This document shows, piece by piece, positions 1 to 9,452 of a DNA stretch of 23,374 nucleotides. The notes below the pieces were generated by a model, which saw only the letters and a program-made list of their open reading frames with translations, had not been told where the DNA came from and did not search any database. Position 1 is the stretch's first letter. Every line of letters begins with the position of its first letter. The translations under genes were made by a program, and so were the position numbers. The stretch spans positions 1 through 23,374 of IMG/VR virus record IMGVR_UViG_3300020452_000175. One strand, given 5' to 3'. This stretch comes from a virus.

Positions 1-15
1 TGATGTCAGATCCAT
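1..15 (-). CDS. possible start of a further minus-strand gene, cut by the window edge
   Basis: An ATG lies 14 bases past the stop codon of the helicase-methyltransferase gene, and its frame is open for the five codons left in the window. The close spacing fits the tight packing of the other genes. No clear Shine-Dalgarno sequence precedes it, and nothing can be said about its product. Confidence 0.25.
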
Positions 16-29
16 GCTTTTGATTGTGT

Positions 30-3000
30 CTATTCTTTGATGACATTGATATCCACCAGATAGGCAACTTCTTCTTCAGTAAAGTTGAACTGAGTATCTA
101 GATTATCGTAATCTGTAATATCAGGTACTTCTCCATTCTTAACAGCAGGAGCAAAACCACTAGTTCTCTTATGATTGTCAATATATAACTGAATCAAAGG
201 ATGCTCAAAGATCTTAGATAATCTCTCACCTTCTTCCTCATCTTCAATAGGACACCATGCATTGAGCATACCAATATGTGCATTGGTTACAAATCTCTTC
301 TTATATGACATAGAGTATGGTACAACAAACTTCAATACATCACCAGTATCAGGTTCTACATTAGTATTAGCAGGATTATTACCTGAATGTAAGACCTCAA
401 ACTCACCATCATCACAATAATCTTCAGTAGCAATTGCTTGACCCATCTTCAGTGGGATACGTGGATGACTAGAGTTAGCAATCTTCTCCAAAATAGAAGA
501 CTGAACTAAATTATCACCCCATAATGGTACACCATTACGAAGATCCCAATTAAACTCACCATCATCTGTAATAACTTTAGTCTTACCTTTATATGGTTCT
601 TTAGTTAAGTGCCAACTACAAATCTTTACATTTTGATTGAAGTGTTGGTCTGCTGTATAATCAATCTCCTTTAAATTATAAATCGTAGAACAAAGTTTAA
701 GGAACTTCTTACCAAACCCAGTAGTACCAATAAATGATGCAGGACAAACCTCACACATATCACCACCATCCACTAACATATCAACATGCTGCATTAAGAA
801 CTTAGGCCATAGCTTATTGTTCTTTGCTTTGTTGTCTGTATTTTGATAGGGAGGATTAGCAAGAATCGCTGTTGGACGTAACACTGGTTGTTCGTTGGTT
901 AGGGTAACATGCTTATCAATATATTCTACCCTATTTCTGTGGTTAGCACAATCATCCCAGACTGTCAATTCATGAACATTAACATTTTGTTCCAATAACC
1001 TAGCAGTATGAGAACCGCTTGGATCGGAGTGTATAAGGGTCTGTGAGGTGTCTTTTAATTTATCAATCATTGGGTCAAGAATAATTAAAGGAATAGGTTG
1101 CTGGATGGCAGAGGACACTGAGAGAGTATCTAAAGTCTTAGTTACAGACTCCCTCATACTTGTTACGATAGTCCTAGCTTCTGTACCAATACGACGTGTA
1201 AGTTTCTCTCTACTATTGTGATTAGCATCTATAACATCAGAGAGTATACCCTCAGTATCACCACTAATATCACTATAGATTGGTGATTTTAAAACATCAT
1301 CTATAGTATTAACATTCTTACCTTCCTTCAAGATATAAAAAATACAAAGAGGTATACTCCTTAAAATTGCCCTAACTACTTTCTTCTTCCATTTGTTAGG
1401 GTCTTCATTAGACTTTTTTACAGTATCAATCTCCGCTTTATAACCAATCTCATTATTCATATCATCATCACCTGCAAGTGCCCTCTTTATTACCTTTGAT
1501 GATTCATTATTTGTAGCAAAAGTATTTACATTGTACTTAAACTCAACATCATCTAAATTTAAAATTGACTCTAAACTTTCCATTGTAGTCATAGTAGAAT
1601 CAATATCAGTAGATAGAATACTATCAAATTCTTCCTTTGTTAGTTCCCTAAAACCATTATCATAACCTTTAAGATCCATAAACTGAGTTTCATGATACTC
1701 TCTCAACTCAGGATTACTATCACATGCTAACTGGAATGAAGCATGCATTGATTTAAGAGCACGTTTACCATTGAAGTCAATCATATGCCAATTATGTTTA
1801 CCTGATCCTCCACGGAAGGCAAATTGATTCCAGAACTCAAGAGATTCACCACCCTTACAGTTGATAATAGTATCAATCTTCTCATTGGTAAATCCTAATA
1901 CATTTGCAGATGAAGTAAGAATAAGTGCTTTTGGATGTTCCTCAATAAACTTATTAATTTCATCTGCCTTATTTTTAGTATCACTAGTAACAACTAAAGT
2001 AGGCCACCAACAATCAACAATTTTTTTAAACTCATGGCATGCTGCTATTTTAGATAGTGCCATCATCATATATCTTCCTTGGAAGATCTTCTGCTTCAAT
2101 CCAACCTCTCTTTGTGTACCTTTAGGATCAAAGTTATCATATGCAAAGTCACGAGGAAGTTCTGGATTTAAAAACTTGTCAGTCTCTTGATCTATCAGGA
2201 ATGTATTATTAATTGAATCAGGATCACTACCAAAAATCTTACGATATGCAGGTGTATCATACACTTTTATTGTTGGTAACATCCTAGGACGAGGTTCATC
2301 AAATACACCCTTCATAGAATCTAACTGCTCATCAAAATAACTATAGACAAACTTATTATCATCCTTAAAATCCCATACTATGCTGTAAGCAGTACCAGAT
2401 AGATACAGTATCTTGGTATTATACCTCTCTTTAAGTTCAGTAAACTGTTTTGCTGTAGAACCTATATGACACTCATCAGCAACAAGTAAATCTGGTTGAG
2501 GTATCTCACGATTCATTAACGATTGTACCGTTGCCCATAAAACAACATTAACTGGACGTTCCATCCAAAATTCTAAATCCTGTTTCCAATTCTTATCCTT
2601 AACTGAGATATATTTAATAGTTGGGAAGAAGGTATTAGAATCATCCCTCCATGATTGCTGTGGTGAATCAAATCTAGAACATACAACAGTAAACTTATAA
2701 TCCCAATTCACAATATGTTGAAGAGTCATTACAGACTTACCAGCACGACACTTTGCAAATAATAAAAACTGTTCGTGACCAGATTGCCATGCTTTAGAGA
2801 TCTTATTTAAAAACCTCTGTTGATATGTACGTGGTTCAAATACTTCCCATTTCTTTACTGCACCAGAGAACCATCTCTCTTCAACCATCTGAACTACCAT
2901 ATCCATACTATAGATAGACTCATCAAACTCAAAAGTCTCTCTACCAATCTGTGTCATACCAGGTAATTCTTTCTTCAACCAAGCATGTATAACATGATCT

Positions 3001-3206
3001 TGATGACCTATATCCAAATCTTTATCACGTCTTGTAGACTGATCTTCCCAATATCCATGATTCACAAACTCAGAATTAAAGACAGTCAATATCTGCTTTG
3101 CTTTACCATAGTCACCATCACTATGCCTCTGTTTATATGAACGTGTAGTCTCACCAAGATTAAACCTATTAGGAATATTCTTGTAACCATCCAAATAAAA
3201 ATGCAT
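30..3206 (-). CDS. helicase / N6-adenine DNA methyltransferase fusion (Type ISP-like)
   Basis: This protein of about 1058 residues joins an ATP-driven DNA translocase to a DNA adenine methyltransferase. Superfamily 2 helicase motifs appear in order: a Walker A-like AKCRAGKS near residues 152-159, the Walker B box VADECH near 243-248, SGTA near 271-274, and an arginine-finger-like QFAFRGGSGK near 462-471. A mixed linker follows. A class I methyltransferase then shows an AdoMet-binding motif I-like DPSGSHT near 729-735 and the catalytic NPPY near 785-788, typical of the Eco57I/gamma N6-adenine type. The remaining 270 residues could hold target recognition. This order recalls single-polypeptide Type ISP restriction-modification enzymes such as LlaGI, but those have an N-terminal Mrr-like nuclease of roughly 150 residues and are longer. 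Here only about 110 residues precede the helicase. I chose ATG at 3206 over TTG at 3209. A terminator just upstream isolates the gene from the fibre operon. Domain calls are firm; restriction activity is unknown. Confidence 0.85.
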   Translation of the reverse strand: MHFYLDGYKNIPNRFNLGETTRSYKQRHSDGDYGKAKQILTVFNSEFVNHGYWEDQSTRRDKDLDIGHQDHVIHAWLKKELPGMTQIGRETFEFDESIYSMDMVVQMVEERWFSGAVKKWEVFEPRTYQQRFLNKISKAWQSGHEQFLLFAKCRAGKSVMTLQHIVNWDYKFTVVCSRFDSPQQSWRDDSNTFFPTIKYISVKDKNWKQDLEFWMERPVNVVLWATVQSLMNREIPQPDLLVADECHIGSTAKQFTELKERYNTKILYLSGTAYSIVWDFKDDNKFVYSYFDEQLDSMKGVFDEPRPRMLPTIKVYDTPAYRKIFGSDPDSINNTFLIDQETDKFLNPELPRDFAYDNFDPKGTQREVGLKQKIFQGRYMMMALSKIAACHEFKKIVDCWWPTLVVTSDTKNKADEINKFIEEHPKALILTSSANVLGFTNEKIDTIINCKGGESLEFWNQFAFRGGSGKHNWHMIDFNGKRALKSMHASFQLACDSNPELREYHETQFMDLKGYDNGFRELTKEEFDSILSTDIDSTMTTMESLESILNLDDVEFKYNVNTFATNNESSKVIKRALAGDDDMNNEIGYKAEIDTVKKSNEDPNKWKKKVVRAILRSIPLCIFYILKEGKNVNTIDDVLKSPIYSDISGDTEGILSDVIDANHNSREKLTRRIGTEARTIVTSMRESVTKTLDTLSVSSAIQQPIPLIILDPMIDKLKDTSQTLIHSDPSGSHTARLLEQNVNVHELTVWDDCANHRNRVEYIDKHVTLTNEQPVLRPTAILANPPYQNTDNKAKNNKLWPKFLMQHVDMLVDGGDMCEVCPASFIGTTGFGKKFLKLCSTIYNLKEIDYTADQHFNQNVKICSWHLTKEPYKGKTKVITDDGEFNWDLRNGVPLWGDNLVQSSILEKIANSSHPRIPLKMGQAIATEDYCDDGEFEVLHSGNNPANTNVEPDTGDVLKFVVPYSMSYKKRFVTNAHIGMLNAWCPIEDEEEGERLSKIFEHPLIQLYIDNHKRTSGFAPAVKNGEVPDITDYDNLDTQFNFTEEEVAYLVDINVIKE

Positions 3207-3227
3207 CAATTTAATTTTACTGAACCT

Positions 3228-3233
3228 ATTTTA
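3228..3233 (-). promoter_or_regulatory. possible -10 box for the helicase-methyltransferase gene
   Basis: TAAAAT matches TATAAT at five of six bases and lies about 20 bases upstream of the helicase-methyltransferase start, directly after the terminator T-tract. No acceptable -35 hexamer sits 16-18 bases upstream, so the gene may use another promoter type or read-through. Confidence 0.2.
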
Positions 3234-3377
3234 GCATAAAAAAAACCCCTTGATAGGGGTTTGTGACGGATCGTAATCTGGATCATAGTCTGGTTCTCTT
3301 GGATCAATCCGTGAATCCCACCAAAAGAACTGACATTGGTCTAAGCGCATATGCACTAATGGTCTATTTAATTTCAT
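3231..3377 (-). CDS. small acidic protein of 48 residues, translationally coupled to the fibre gene
   Basis: This ORF starts at an ATG overlapping the TGA stop of the fibre gene by four bases (ATGA), the coupling seen throughout this window. The product begins MKLNRPLVHM, has a WWD segment near residues 19-21, and then an acidic repeat-like stretch rich in Asp, Pro and Tyr (two DPDY-type units). No known domain is recognised. The last eleven or so codons are the terminator hairpin and T-tract itself, and the TAA stop lies five bases beyond the T-tract. Full-length product would therefore need read-through of the terminator. Coupling and composition suggest a real gene; function is unknown. 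Confidence 0.5.
   Translation of the reverse strand: MKLNRPLVHMRLDQCQFFWWDSRIDPREPDYDPDYDPSQTPIKGFFLC
3238..3262 (-). terminator. rho-independent terminator after the fibre transcript
   Basis: Read on the minus strand, an eight-base stem AAACCCCT / AGGGGTTT (3262-3255 with 3250-3243) encloses a four-base loop and runs into a tract of eight T residues. This is a strong intrinsic terminator for the transcript carrying the large fibre gene and the 48-residue ORF. The hairpin lies inside the last codons of that ORF. Confidence 0.9.
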
Positions 3378-6300
3378 TTTGATTCTAGTTTGTTTACTCT
3401 CTCTTTTAGTTCTGCAATCTGTAATTGCTGTTCCTTGATTGCTTCAATCAAAAGACCAACCATATTCTGATATGCAACTGACTTAAGTTTTGTATCAGGA
3501 TGTGTTTCTACAAGTTCTGGAAGAACCTTCTCAACCTCTTGTGCAATCAATCCAGTCTCAGGAAGACCACTAGACTTACGTATGTAATTTACACCACGTA
3601 ACATCTGAACTGTACTTAGAGCGTGTGGAATCGTCTCAACATTTCTCTTGATACTTTCATCAGATGTAACTGTGATTGTACCAGTAGAAGTTACGTTACC
3701 ATTCGCTGCAATTCTAAGTCTCTCTGATACGGCAGATGGACCTGTCTCCATTGTACCAAAGGTGATAGCAAACTGTCCAGATGATCCTTCAGATACACCT
3801 CGGATATATCCTCTCTCACCACTGTTACCAGTATCAAAACCTTCCCACTTAATACCACCATACTGGTATGAAGCATTAAGGATCGTATCAGTCTGTACAA
3901 ATCTTAAGAAGTTACCAGATGTATCTCCAGTAGTCTCTGGGTTAGTAGTAATAAGAACGTCTGCTTCATGAGTCGAGATACCAACTGTTCTAAATGTATT
4001 AGCATTAAGTTGTTGATTAAAGGTAGTAATACCAGTATTAATCAACCAACCATCAGGTACATTCCAAAGAACTGTGTCCATTCGGAACTCAACACTGTTC
4101 TCAAATAGAACCGCACCAGCAGCATATAGAGAATAACCTGCTTTTGCTTGAGAAGTTTCAATACCAACCTGTGCTGTGGTAGATATACCAACACCATCAA
4201 ATACCCAAACGTCAGATACGTTTGTTAACTGTGAACCATCTCCTTTAAATGATCCACTAAAGATACCAACATAGGAACCATCAGGGATCGCCTTGATAGG
4301 ACCAAATTCTTGCCAATTATTATCGTCAGTGTATACCCAACCAGCAGTTCCACCTGAAGATGGTTCTGAATCAAAGGTTATATCACCTACGTTACCAGCA
4401 ATTGAAGGAGTCGAGACACCAACACTATACTTTCTGGCAATAATTTCTTCACCTTGAATGAAGAGACTATTAACTTCAGCAGCAGCGTTTGTGGTTATCT
4501 TCTTATTAAAGACGACAGGACCATTAAACTCTGAGATAATATTCTTATCTTTACCACCATCAACCTTTATTCCTCGGTTAACTGTGAGTTGATCAGTATC
4601 CTCTACATCAAATCCAATAGCATTTGTATCAGATGTAATGTCTTCACCCGTAACTGTTGGTACTGGTGCTCCAGTAATTAAATCTTGTCCACTAGATCCG
4701 CTAGTAAACTTGTTAACAGTGTATTGGTTACCTTGGTCATCTAAACCATTATAGAATGGTGTACCACCATTATCAGATACAGACTGTGATAGAACTCGTT
4801 CTACATTCTTAAAGTCTCTATCCTGTCTAGATGGTAGTGCAGTAGAGTAGTTACCTGGTCCATATCCAAGATATTCAAATGTATGACCAGATGCACGAAT
4901 GATTGAGTTACGTCTAAATTCAATCGGTTTGAACCTAACTCTCCTAATTTGAGATCCAATTGCATGACTCTGTTTCTGAGTACCAAATAATCCACGGAAT
5001 ACATCAATAGTTGTATCCTGAACAACAGTCTCACTAATTCTCATTATCTCATTATCAACAACGAGATAGTCTCCAACATTCCAGTTGTAATTAAGAGCAT
5101 TAACAACTGTCAATGTATTAATAGTTGGGTCTGTTAATGCAACAGTAATTGATGTGGTAATACCTGCATACTGTGCAGATAATCTAGGAGATGCAAATTC
5201 ATTAGAAGGATCAATAACAGCAGCTTGAGCAGTATATCCTGTTGGATATAGTGACCATCCTGTTCCAGTTGGGGTTACTGCCTGAGTACCTACACCAACA
5301 TTGACTCCGAATGAATTGACTCCATATACCTCAGCAACATCAAATTCACCATTGAATAAATCTTGATCAAATCCAATAATTCTTGCACTATTATTGGTTA
5401 ATAAACCATGTGCATAATTTGTAACAGCACTTGCAATACCAGTAGTATTGTTATAAGTCAATGAAGTAATACCAACTACCTCACCAGTTACATAAGATGT
5501 AACGTCAGATAGAATAGTATTGTTAATGTTAGTCAAACCGTTGGTGTTGACACCTGCTATTGCAGCAGGACCACTGAATTGATATTCAGCATAAACCGTT
5601 GATGCTGAAGATACATTTACCTTCTTACTCTCACCAACAGGAACACTAGTTACTCTATAAAGTTGATTATAATCTGCAAATATACTATCTCTAATACCTT
5701 CAACCTTCAAGATCTCGTTGGTACTATCATGTATTTTAGTAACTTCAACAATACCTGCTGTCCATCCAGTTGTAGTAGCAACACCGACAACAGAAAGAGT
5801 ATTACCAATACCATATGCAGAACCACCATCAATTATCTTAACAGCAGTAATAGAACCGTTAGCATCAATCTTGATGTTTGCAGTAGCATTGTCTCCTGTT
5901 ACTGAAGTTCCAATCCCTACTAGTCTAGCATTATAAAGAGTCTGAATAGATCCAGATCCATCACCATATCCGTAACCAGCAGTAGATATTGCAACAATAT
6001 TAACTCTATTAAGGTTGTGATCTAGTTCAGTTGTTAATGTATGAGCAGTACCACTCTGTGATTCAATCTCAACAATTCCAACACCAACCTCAAAGTCTCT
6101 AATATTTTTATTAACAACCTCTTTGGTAATACTATTCTTAGGATCGTTTACATCAGTTAAACCAATGGGTGATGGTAGAGAGAATGTTCTAGTCTGATCA
6201 GGATCAGAATTTGGATTATCTCGATCTAACTGTGGATAAAGATTCTTAATAGGTTGTGAGAACCTCATATCATCGAATGGTTCTACACTAGGACTGTTAG

Positions 6301-9217
6301 AAGCATCAATTAGAGTTAAGTGATAAACACCATCCTTGACATTTGCCTTGTATTCCTGAATCTCGTCCTTCTTATAAAGGTATAAGGTGTTATTAAATTC
6401 AGTTCTAGTATATCTTGGAAGACTTGTATTTCTTTGAGATGTATTATTCTGGAATACACCTGGATCTGTCTTAATACCAACAGTAAATTCTCTTCTAGAA
6501 GTTCTACCTGTTACAGTGTATTGACCGTTATATCCAGTATTACCTAATCCAGTTGTGTTAAGACCAGATACTATATTAGTAATAGCAACTTTAGATCCAA
6601 CAGATAATTCGTGAGGAACTTCAGAAGTAAATGTAGCAACACCAACTGTTCCAATACCAGCATCCCAAACTGCATTTGAGAGGAATCTTGGGTTCCTTAA
6701 TTCAGAAGTATTACTAATCTGAACTGGATCAATACTATTATACTTAAGTACTTCAGCATCAGTTAATCCTACAGTAGAACTAGATTCTTGAATAACAAAT
6801 GAATCGCTTGGTGGTTTAGATAATACAGTAGAATCTTTAGGTACAACATATCTTACCTTATAGATCCTATCATCTAGAGATCTAGCATCAGGTTTCCTGC
6901 TTATAAATGTTCGTGGAGATGCTTGACCTAAAGTTGATGTTCCTAAACCTACAACAGAATCATAAATCTCGTTACTAGTAGTACTTACATTAACATACCA
7001 CTGACCAATAGAAGAATCATATTGAACTGGGTGACCAATATCACCTGATCCTTTATCTGATACTCTAGACTCAATACTTAAAATACCACCCTTACTATTA
7101 ACAGATACAGGTGCTAAACTAATAGTATCATTTAAGGTCTGTGCTAATTTAACTTGGTCACTATTAATACCAGAAGTAATTGCAAAGTAAACTGTGTTAT
7201 GGTCTATACCATCTGGAAGTTCACCATCATCACTCATTACTCTAACAGATTCACCATTAATAAACTGGTGACTATCAGTTAAAGTAAAGATATTAGAAGT
7301 AATACTGTTAATACCAATATTATTCCTACCAACAGTAGTTGTCTTAATAGAACTTACTTCTTTTGCACCAGTACCCTGAGTCTCAGGAAGAATTATCCTA
7401 GACTTCTTAGTAACTGGAATACCATTAATATTAAAGATTGCTTTTAGATCATCATTCTTTGCAGCACCAAGTCTATAACCTTCTAGTACTGTATTTGGTG
7501 GTTCAGCAGAGTTAAATCTATTATATAAGTATAATCTCGATGAGTTAGCAACACTAACAGTCTTATCAACATCAACAGGTAAAAATTCTATACCTATATC
7601 CTTACTATCAATCTTTTGTGGAGGGATAAAGTGTGTAACATATCCAGTATCGTCTCTTGCGAAGGCATCTGCCCTAAATCCTTTACAAACAATTGCTCTC
7701 GAACCGAAGTTAGAGTTAGAGTTGGTAATAGAATGGTCACCACCACTCTCTGCTACGAAATGATTAGCATAACCAATACCAAACGTAGATACTAATTGTA
7801 AAAACGCATCATTGGATGCTTTAATATGGAAGTTAGTGTAGGAGGGTTTGTAGAGTGCTCTTGAATCTGTGTGTAAATTAGATACAGCAGTAGAGTCCTC
7901 GTAAACGCCAGATGTGGGGTTGTATTTAACAAATGCATTGTCATCTTTTTGTAGTCCTATACCAGTGAACTGGGCAACAACCATAGATTTAAATCCATCT
8001 GCCTTTGATCCATCAGCATGGAGTCCACACATACCATAAACTGATCTTAATGAACAGTTAAAGATATATGGAGAAGCAGAAGTAACTGTATCAACAACAA
8101 TATTAAGTGTTGGTGATCCACTTACAATGTTAGGAAGTGCGTTTGAAGGAGGAGAAGATACATTATATTTAATTCTACTATCACTTTCTACCTTATTAAT
8201 AACAAATGATCCGTTATATCCACCAACAGGAACTCCTTCGATCCTGATTGGAGTATCAACATCAAGTCCTTTAATTCCTTCAGTAATATCAACTGTAATT
8301 TCAGTAGATGATGTACTACCATCACCTGCCTTGATACTACTAATACCAATATTTTGTCCTTGTGATCCAACAATACGGTGTTCATCAATTTTTGCTTGAA
8401 TATCTACAGCACTATTAGGGAAGTCAGGACTAATCTCTCTTCCACTAGAAGCTCCATAAAGTAAACCGATCTTCTGATAATACATATCAAGATCAGTTCT
8501 TGTTGTATTATAGTTTAAGTAAGAGTCAGCAAACTTAACACTGTTAACACCATCAGCGTATTCAAAACATGTAAGCTTGTGATGTGATTTATTAGGTACG
8601 AACTTATTGTTGCCATAATCTTGGAATATTAAAGAATTGGGATCTGCGTCAAAAAATGTAAACTGGTTAAAGTAACATGTACCTGTAACTCTAAACAAGC
8701 ATGTTGAATCAATCGTTCCGTCTTCTGGGTTTGGAACAAATTTTGGTCTAACTTTAGTCTTTCTAAGATCTCTTCCAACTATAGAAGTACCACGAGGGAT
8801 AATAACTCCACCGAAGACAGAGTTCACCTTATAGAGATCATTATCGTCGCTATCAATATCAAAATTAGTATCTAATGTAAATTCTGTCAACCCATTAGAT
8901 CCAGATCCACCCCTTGTCATCCAGTTATTACCAGACAAAGGATTATCATGAATAGGTATCCAACCTGGACGGTTGTCTATAACATGCTCACCTGGATATA
9001 CTATGATAGTGGTTCTACTGAACCTATCATTGTCCAACCCCTTTTGATATGAAAATCTAGATGCCTCAATAAGTGCCCTTTGAATAGTCTTAAAGGGTCT
9101 TACTAAGGAGTTACCTTGATTCTCAATACTATCGGTTGAGTCTATACTTGAAGGATCAACGTAAAGAATATCTCCACGACTGTTCTTCAGAAAATTATCT
9201 AAGCGACTAAGACCCAT
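3374..9217 (-). CDS. large tail-fibre-like virion protein with C-terminal S74 intramolecular chaperone
   Basis: This is a 1947-residue protein of the kind cyanomyoviruses carry as a large virion structural or fibre protein. The N-terminus (about residues 15-100) has the YVDPSS...RPFKTIQRAL pattern that opens pectin-lyase-like beta-helices. The middle is long, low in Cys and rich in Thr, Ser, Gly and Asn. It carries loosely repeated modules with a YNG/FNG core near residues 335, 905 and 1280. The C-terminal 96 residues are an S74 endosialidase-type chaperone: SDESIK at about 1852-1857 holds the self-cleavage Ser and the usual Lys, followed by GLIAQEVEKVLPE and a terminal coiled coil. In the family this domain trimerises the fibre and cuts itself off. 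The gene follows a T4-like late promoter at 9251-9258. S74 is certain from motifs; host-receptor binding is inferred. Confidence 0.9.
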   Translation of the reverse strand: MGLSRLDNFLKNSRGDILYVDPSSIDSTDSIENQGNSLVRPFKTIQRALIEASRFSYQKGLDNDRFSRTTIIVYPGEHVIDNRPGWIPIHDNPLSGNNWMTRGGSGSNGLTEFTLDTNFDIDSDDNDLYKVNSVFGGVIIPRGTSIVGRDLRKTKVRPKFVPNPEDGTIDSTCLFRVTGTCYFNQFTFFDADPNSLIFQDYGNNKFVPNKSHHKLTCFEYADGVNSVKFADSYLNYNTTRTDLDMYYQKIGLLYGASSGREISPDFPNSAVDIQAKIDEHRIVGSQGQNIGISSIKAGDGSTSSTEITVDITEGIKGLDVDTPIRIEGVPVGGYNGSFVINKVESDSRIKYNVSSPPSNALPNIVSGSPTLNIVVDTVTSASPYIFNCSLRSVYGMCGLHADGSKADGFKSMVVAQFTGIGLQKDDNAFVKYNPTSGVYEDSTAVSNLHTDSRALYKPSYTNFHIKASNDAFLQLVSTFGIGYANHFVAESGGDHSITNSNSNFGSRAIVCKGFRADAFARDDTGYVTHFIPPQKIDSKDIGIEFLPVDVDKTVSVANSSRLYLYNRFNSAEPPNTVLEGYRLGAAKNDDLKAIFNINGIPVTKKSRIILPETQGTGAKEVSSIKTTTVGRNNIGINSITSNIFTLTDSHQFINGESVRVMSDDGELPDGIDHNTVYFAITSGINSDQVKLAQTLNDTISLAPVSVNSKGGILSIESRVSDKGSGDIGHPVQYDSSIGQWYVNVSTTSNEIYDSVVGLGTSTLGQASPRTFISRKPDARSLDDRIYKVRYVVPKDSTVLSKPPSDSFVIQESSSTVGLTDAEVLKYNSIDPVQISNTSELRNPRFLSNAVWDAGIGTVGVATFTSEVPHELSVGSKVAITNIVSGLNTTGLGNTGYNGQYTVTGRTSRREFTVGIKTDPGVFQNNTSQRNTSLPRYTRTEFNNTLYLYKKDEIQEYKANVKDGVYHLTLIDASNSPSVEPFDDMRFSQPIKNLYPQLDRDNPNSDPDQTRTFSLPSPIGLTDVNDPKNSITKEVVNKNIRDFEVGVGIVEIESQSGTAHTLTTELDHNLNRVNIVAISTAGYGYGDGSGSIQTLYNARLVGIGTSVTGDNATANIKIDANGSITAVKIIDGGSAYGIGNTLSVVGVATTTGWTAGIVEVTKIHDSTNEILKVEGIRDSIFADYNQLYRVTSVPVGESKKVNVSSASTVYAEYQFSGPAAIAGVNTNGLTNINNTILSDVTSYVTGEVVGITSLTYNNTTGIASAVTNYAHGLLTNNSARIIGFDQDLFNGEFDVAEVYGVNSFGVNVGVGTQAVTPTGTGWSLYPTGYTAQAAVIDPSNEFASPRLSAQYAGITTSITVALTDPTINTLTVVNALNYNWNVGDYLVVDNEIMRISETVVQDTTIDVFRGLFGTQKQSHAIGSQIRRVRFKPIEFRRNSIIRASGHTFEYLGYGPGNYSTALPSRQDRDFKNVERVLSQSVSDNGGTPFYNGLDDQGNQYTVNKFTSGSSGQDLITGAPVPTVTGEDITSDTNAIGFDVEDTDQLTVNRGIKVDGGKDKNIISEFNGPVVFNKKITTNAAAEVNSLFIQGEEIIARKYSVGVSTPSIAGNVGDITFDSEPSSGGTAGWVYTDDNNWQEFGPIKAIPDGSYVGIFSGSFKGDGSQLTNVSDVWVFDGVGISTTAQVGIETSQAKAGYSLYAAGAVLFENSVEFRMDTVLWNVPDGWLINTGITTFNQQLNANTFRTVGISTHEADVLITTNPETTGDTSGNFLRFVQTDTILNASYQYGGIKWEGFDTGNSGERGYIRGVSEGSSGQFAITFGTMETGPSAVSERLRIAANGNVTSTGTITVTSDESIKRNVETIPHALSTVQMLRGVNYIRKSSGLPETGLIAQEVEKVLPELVETHPDTKLKSVAYQNMVGLLIEAIKEQQLQIAELKERVNKLESK

Positions 9218-9245
9218 TTTATTATACGAGATAAATCTTTATATG

Positions 9246-9452
9246 TTATATATTTATACCCTCAGAATCACCACCCTTTTCACGTAACTCGATCAAATGC
9301 TCAATCGTAGTTGCTACGTCATTCATTGCTTCTCGAATTTCTTTTCTACTACCAGTCTCTTGGTGGCATGCTCCCTTGGGAGAATATCTTTTAGTATATA
9401 GGGACCACCGCCATTCATTTAGTTGTGGGGAGTGCCATATTTGAACTCTCAT
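9246..9452 (-). CDS. conserved-type small protein of 68 residues
   Basis: This small protein, rich in Trp, Arg and Glu, begins MRVQIWHSPQ and ends with a charged helical segment (IREAMNDVATTIEHLIEL). It resembles short proteins of unknown function that cyanomyoviruses encode among their accessory genes, but I recognise no domain. It overlaps the end of the oxygenase-like gene by 38 bases, longer than the usual four, and no later in-frame Met is available, so this start is the likely one. The fibre's late promoter lies in its last codons. Confidence 0.65.
   Translation of the reverse strand: MRVQIWHSPQLNEWRWSLYTKRYSPKGACHQETGSRKEIREAMNDVATTIEHLIELREKGGDSEGINI
9251..9258 (-). promoter_or_regulatory. 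T4-type late promoter (TATAAATA)
   Basis: A perfect TATAAATA octamer on the minus strand lies 33 bases upstream of the fibre ATG, inside the last codons of the preceding 68-residue gene. This is the T4 late consensus, recognised in T4 by the gp55 sigma-like factor with the gp45 clamp. Initiation would be expected about ten bases downstream, leaving a short leader of about 25 bases. Confidence 0.8.

Noticed and set aside
9364-9385. Short inverted repeat CTCCC/GGGAG as a terminator
   Set aside because: The stem is only five base pairs, has no T-tract on either strand and lies in coding sequence.
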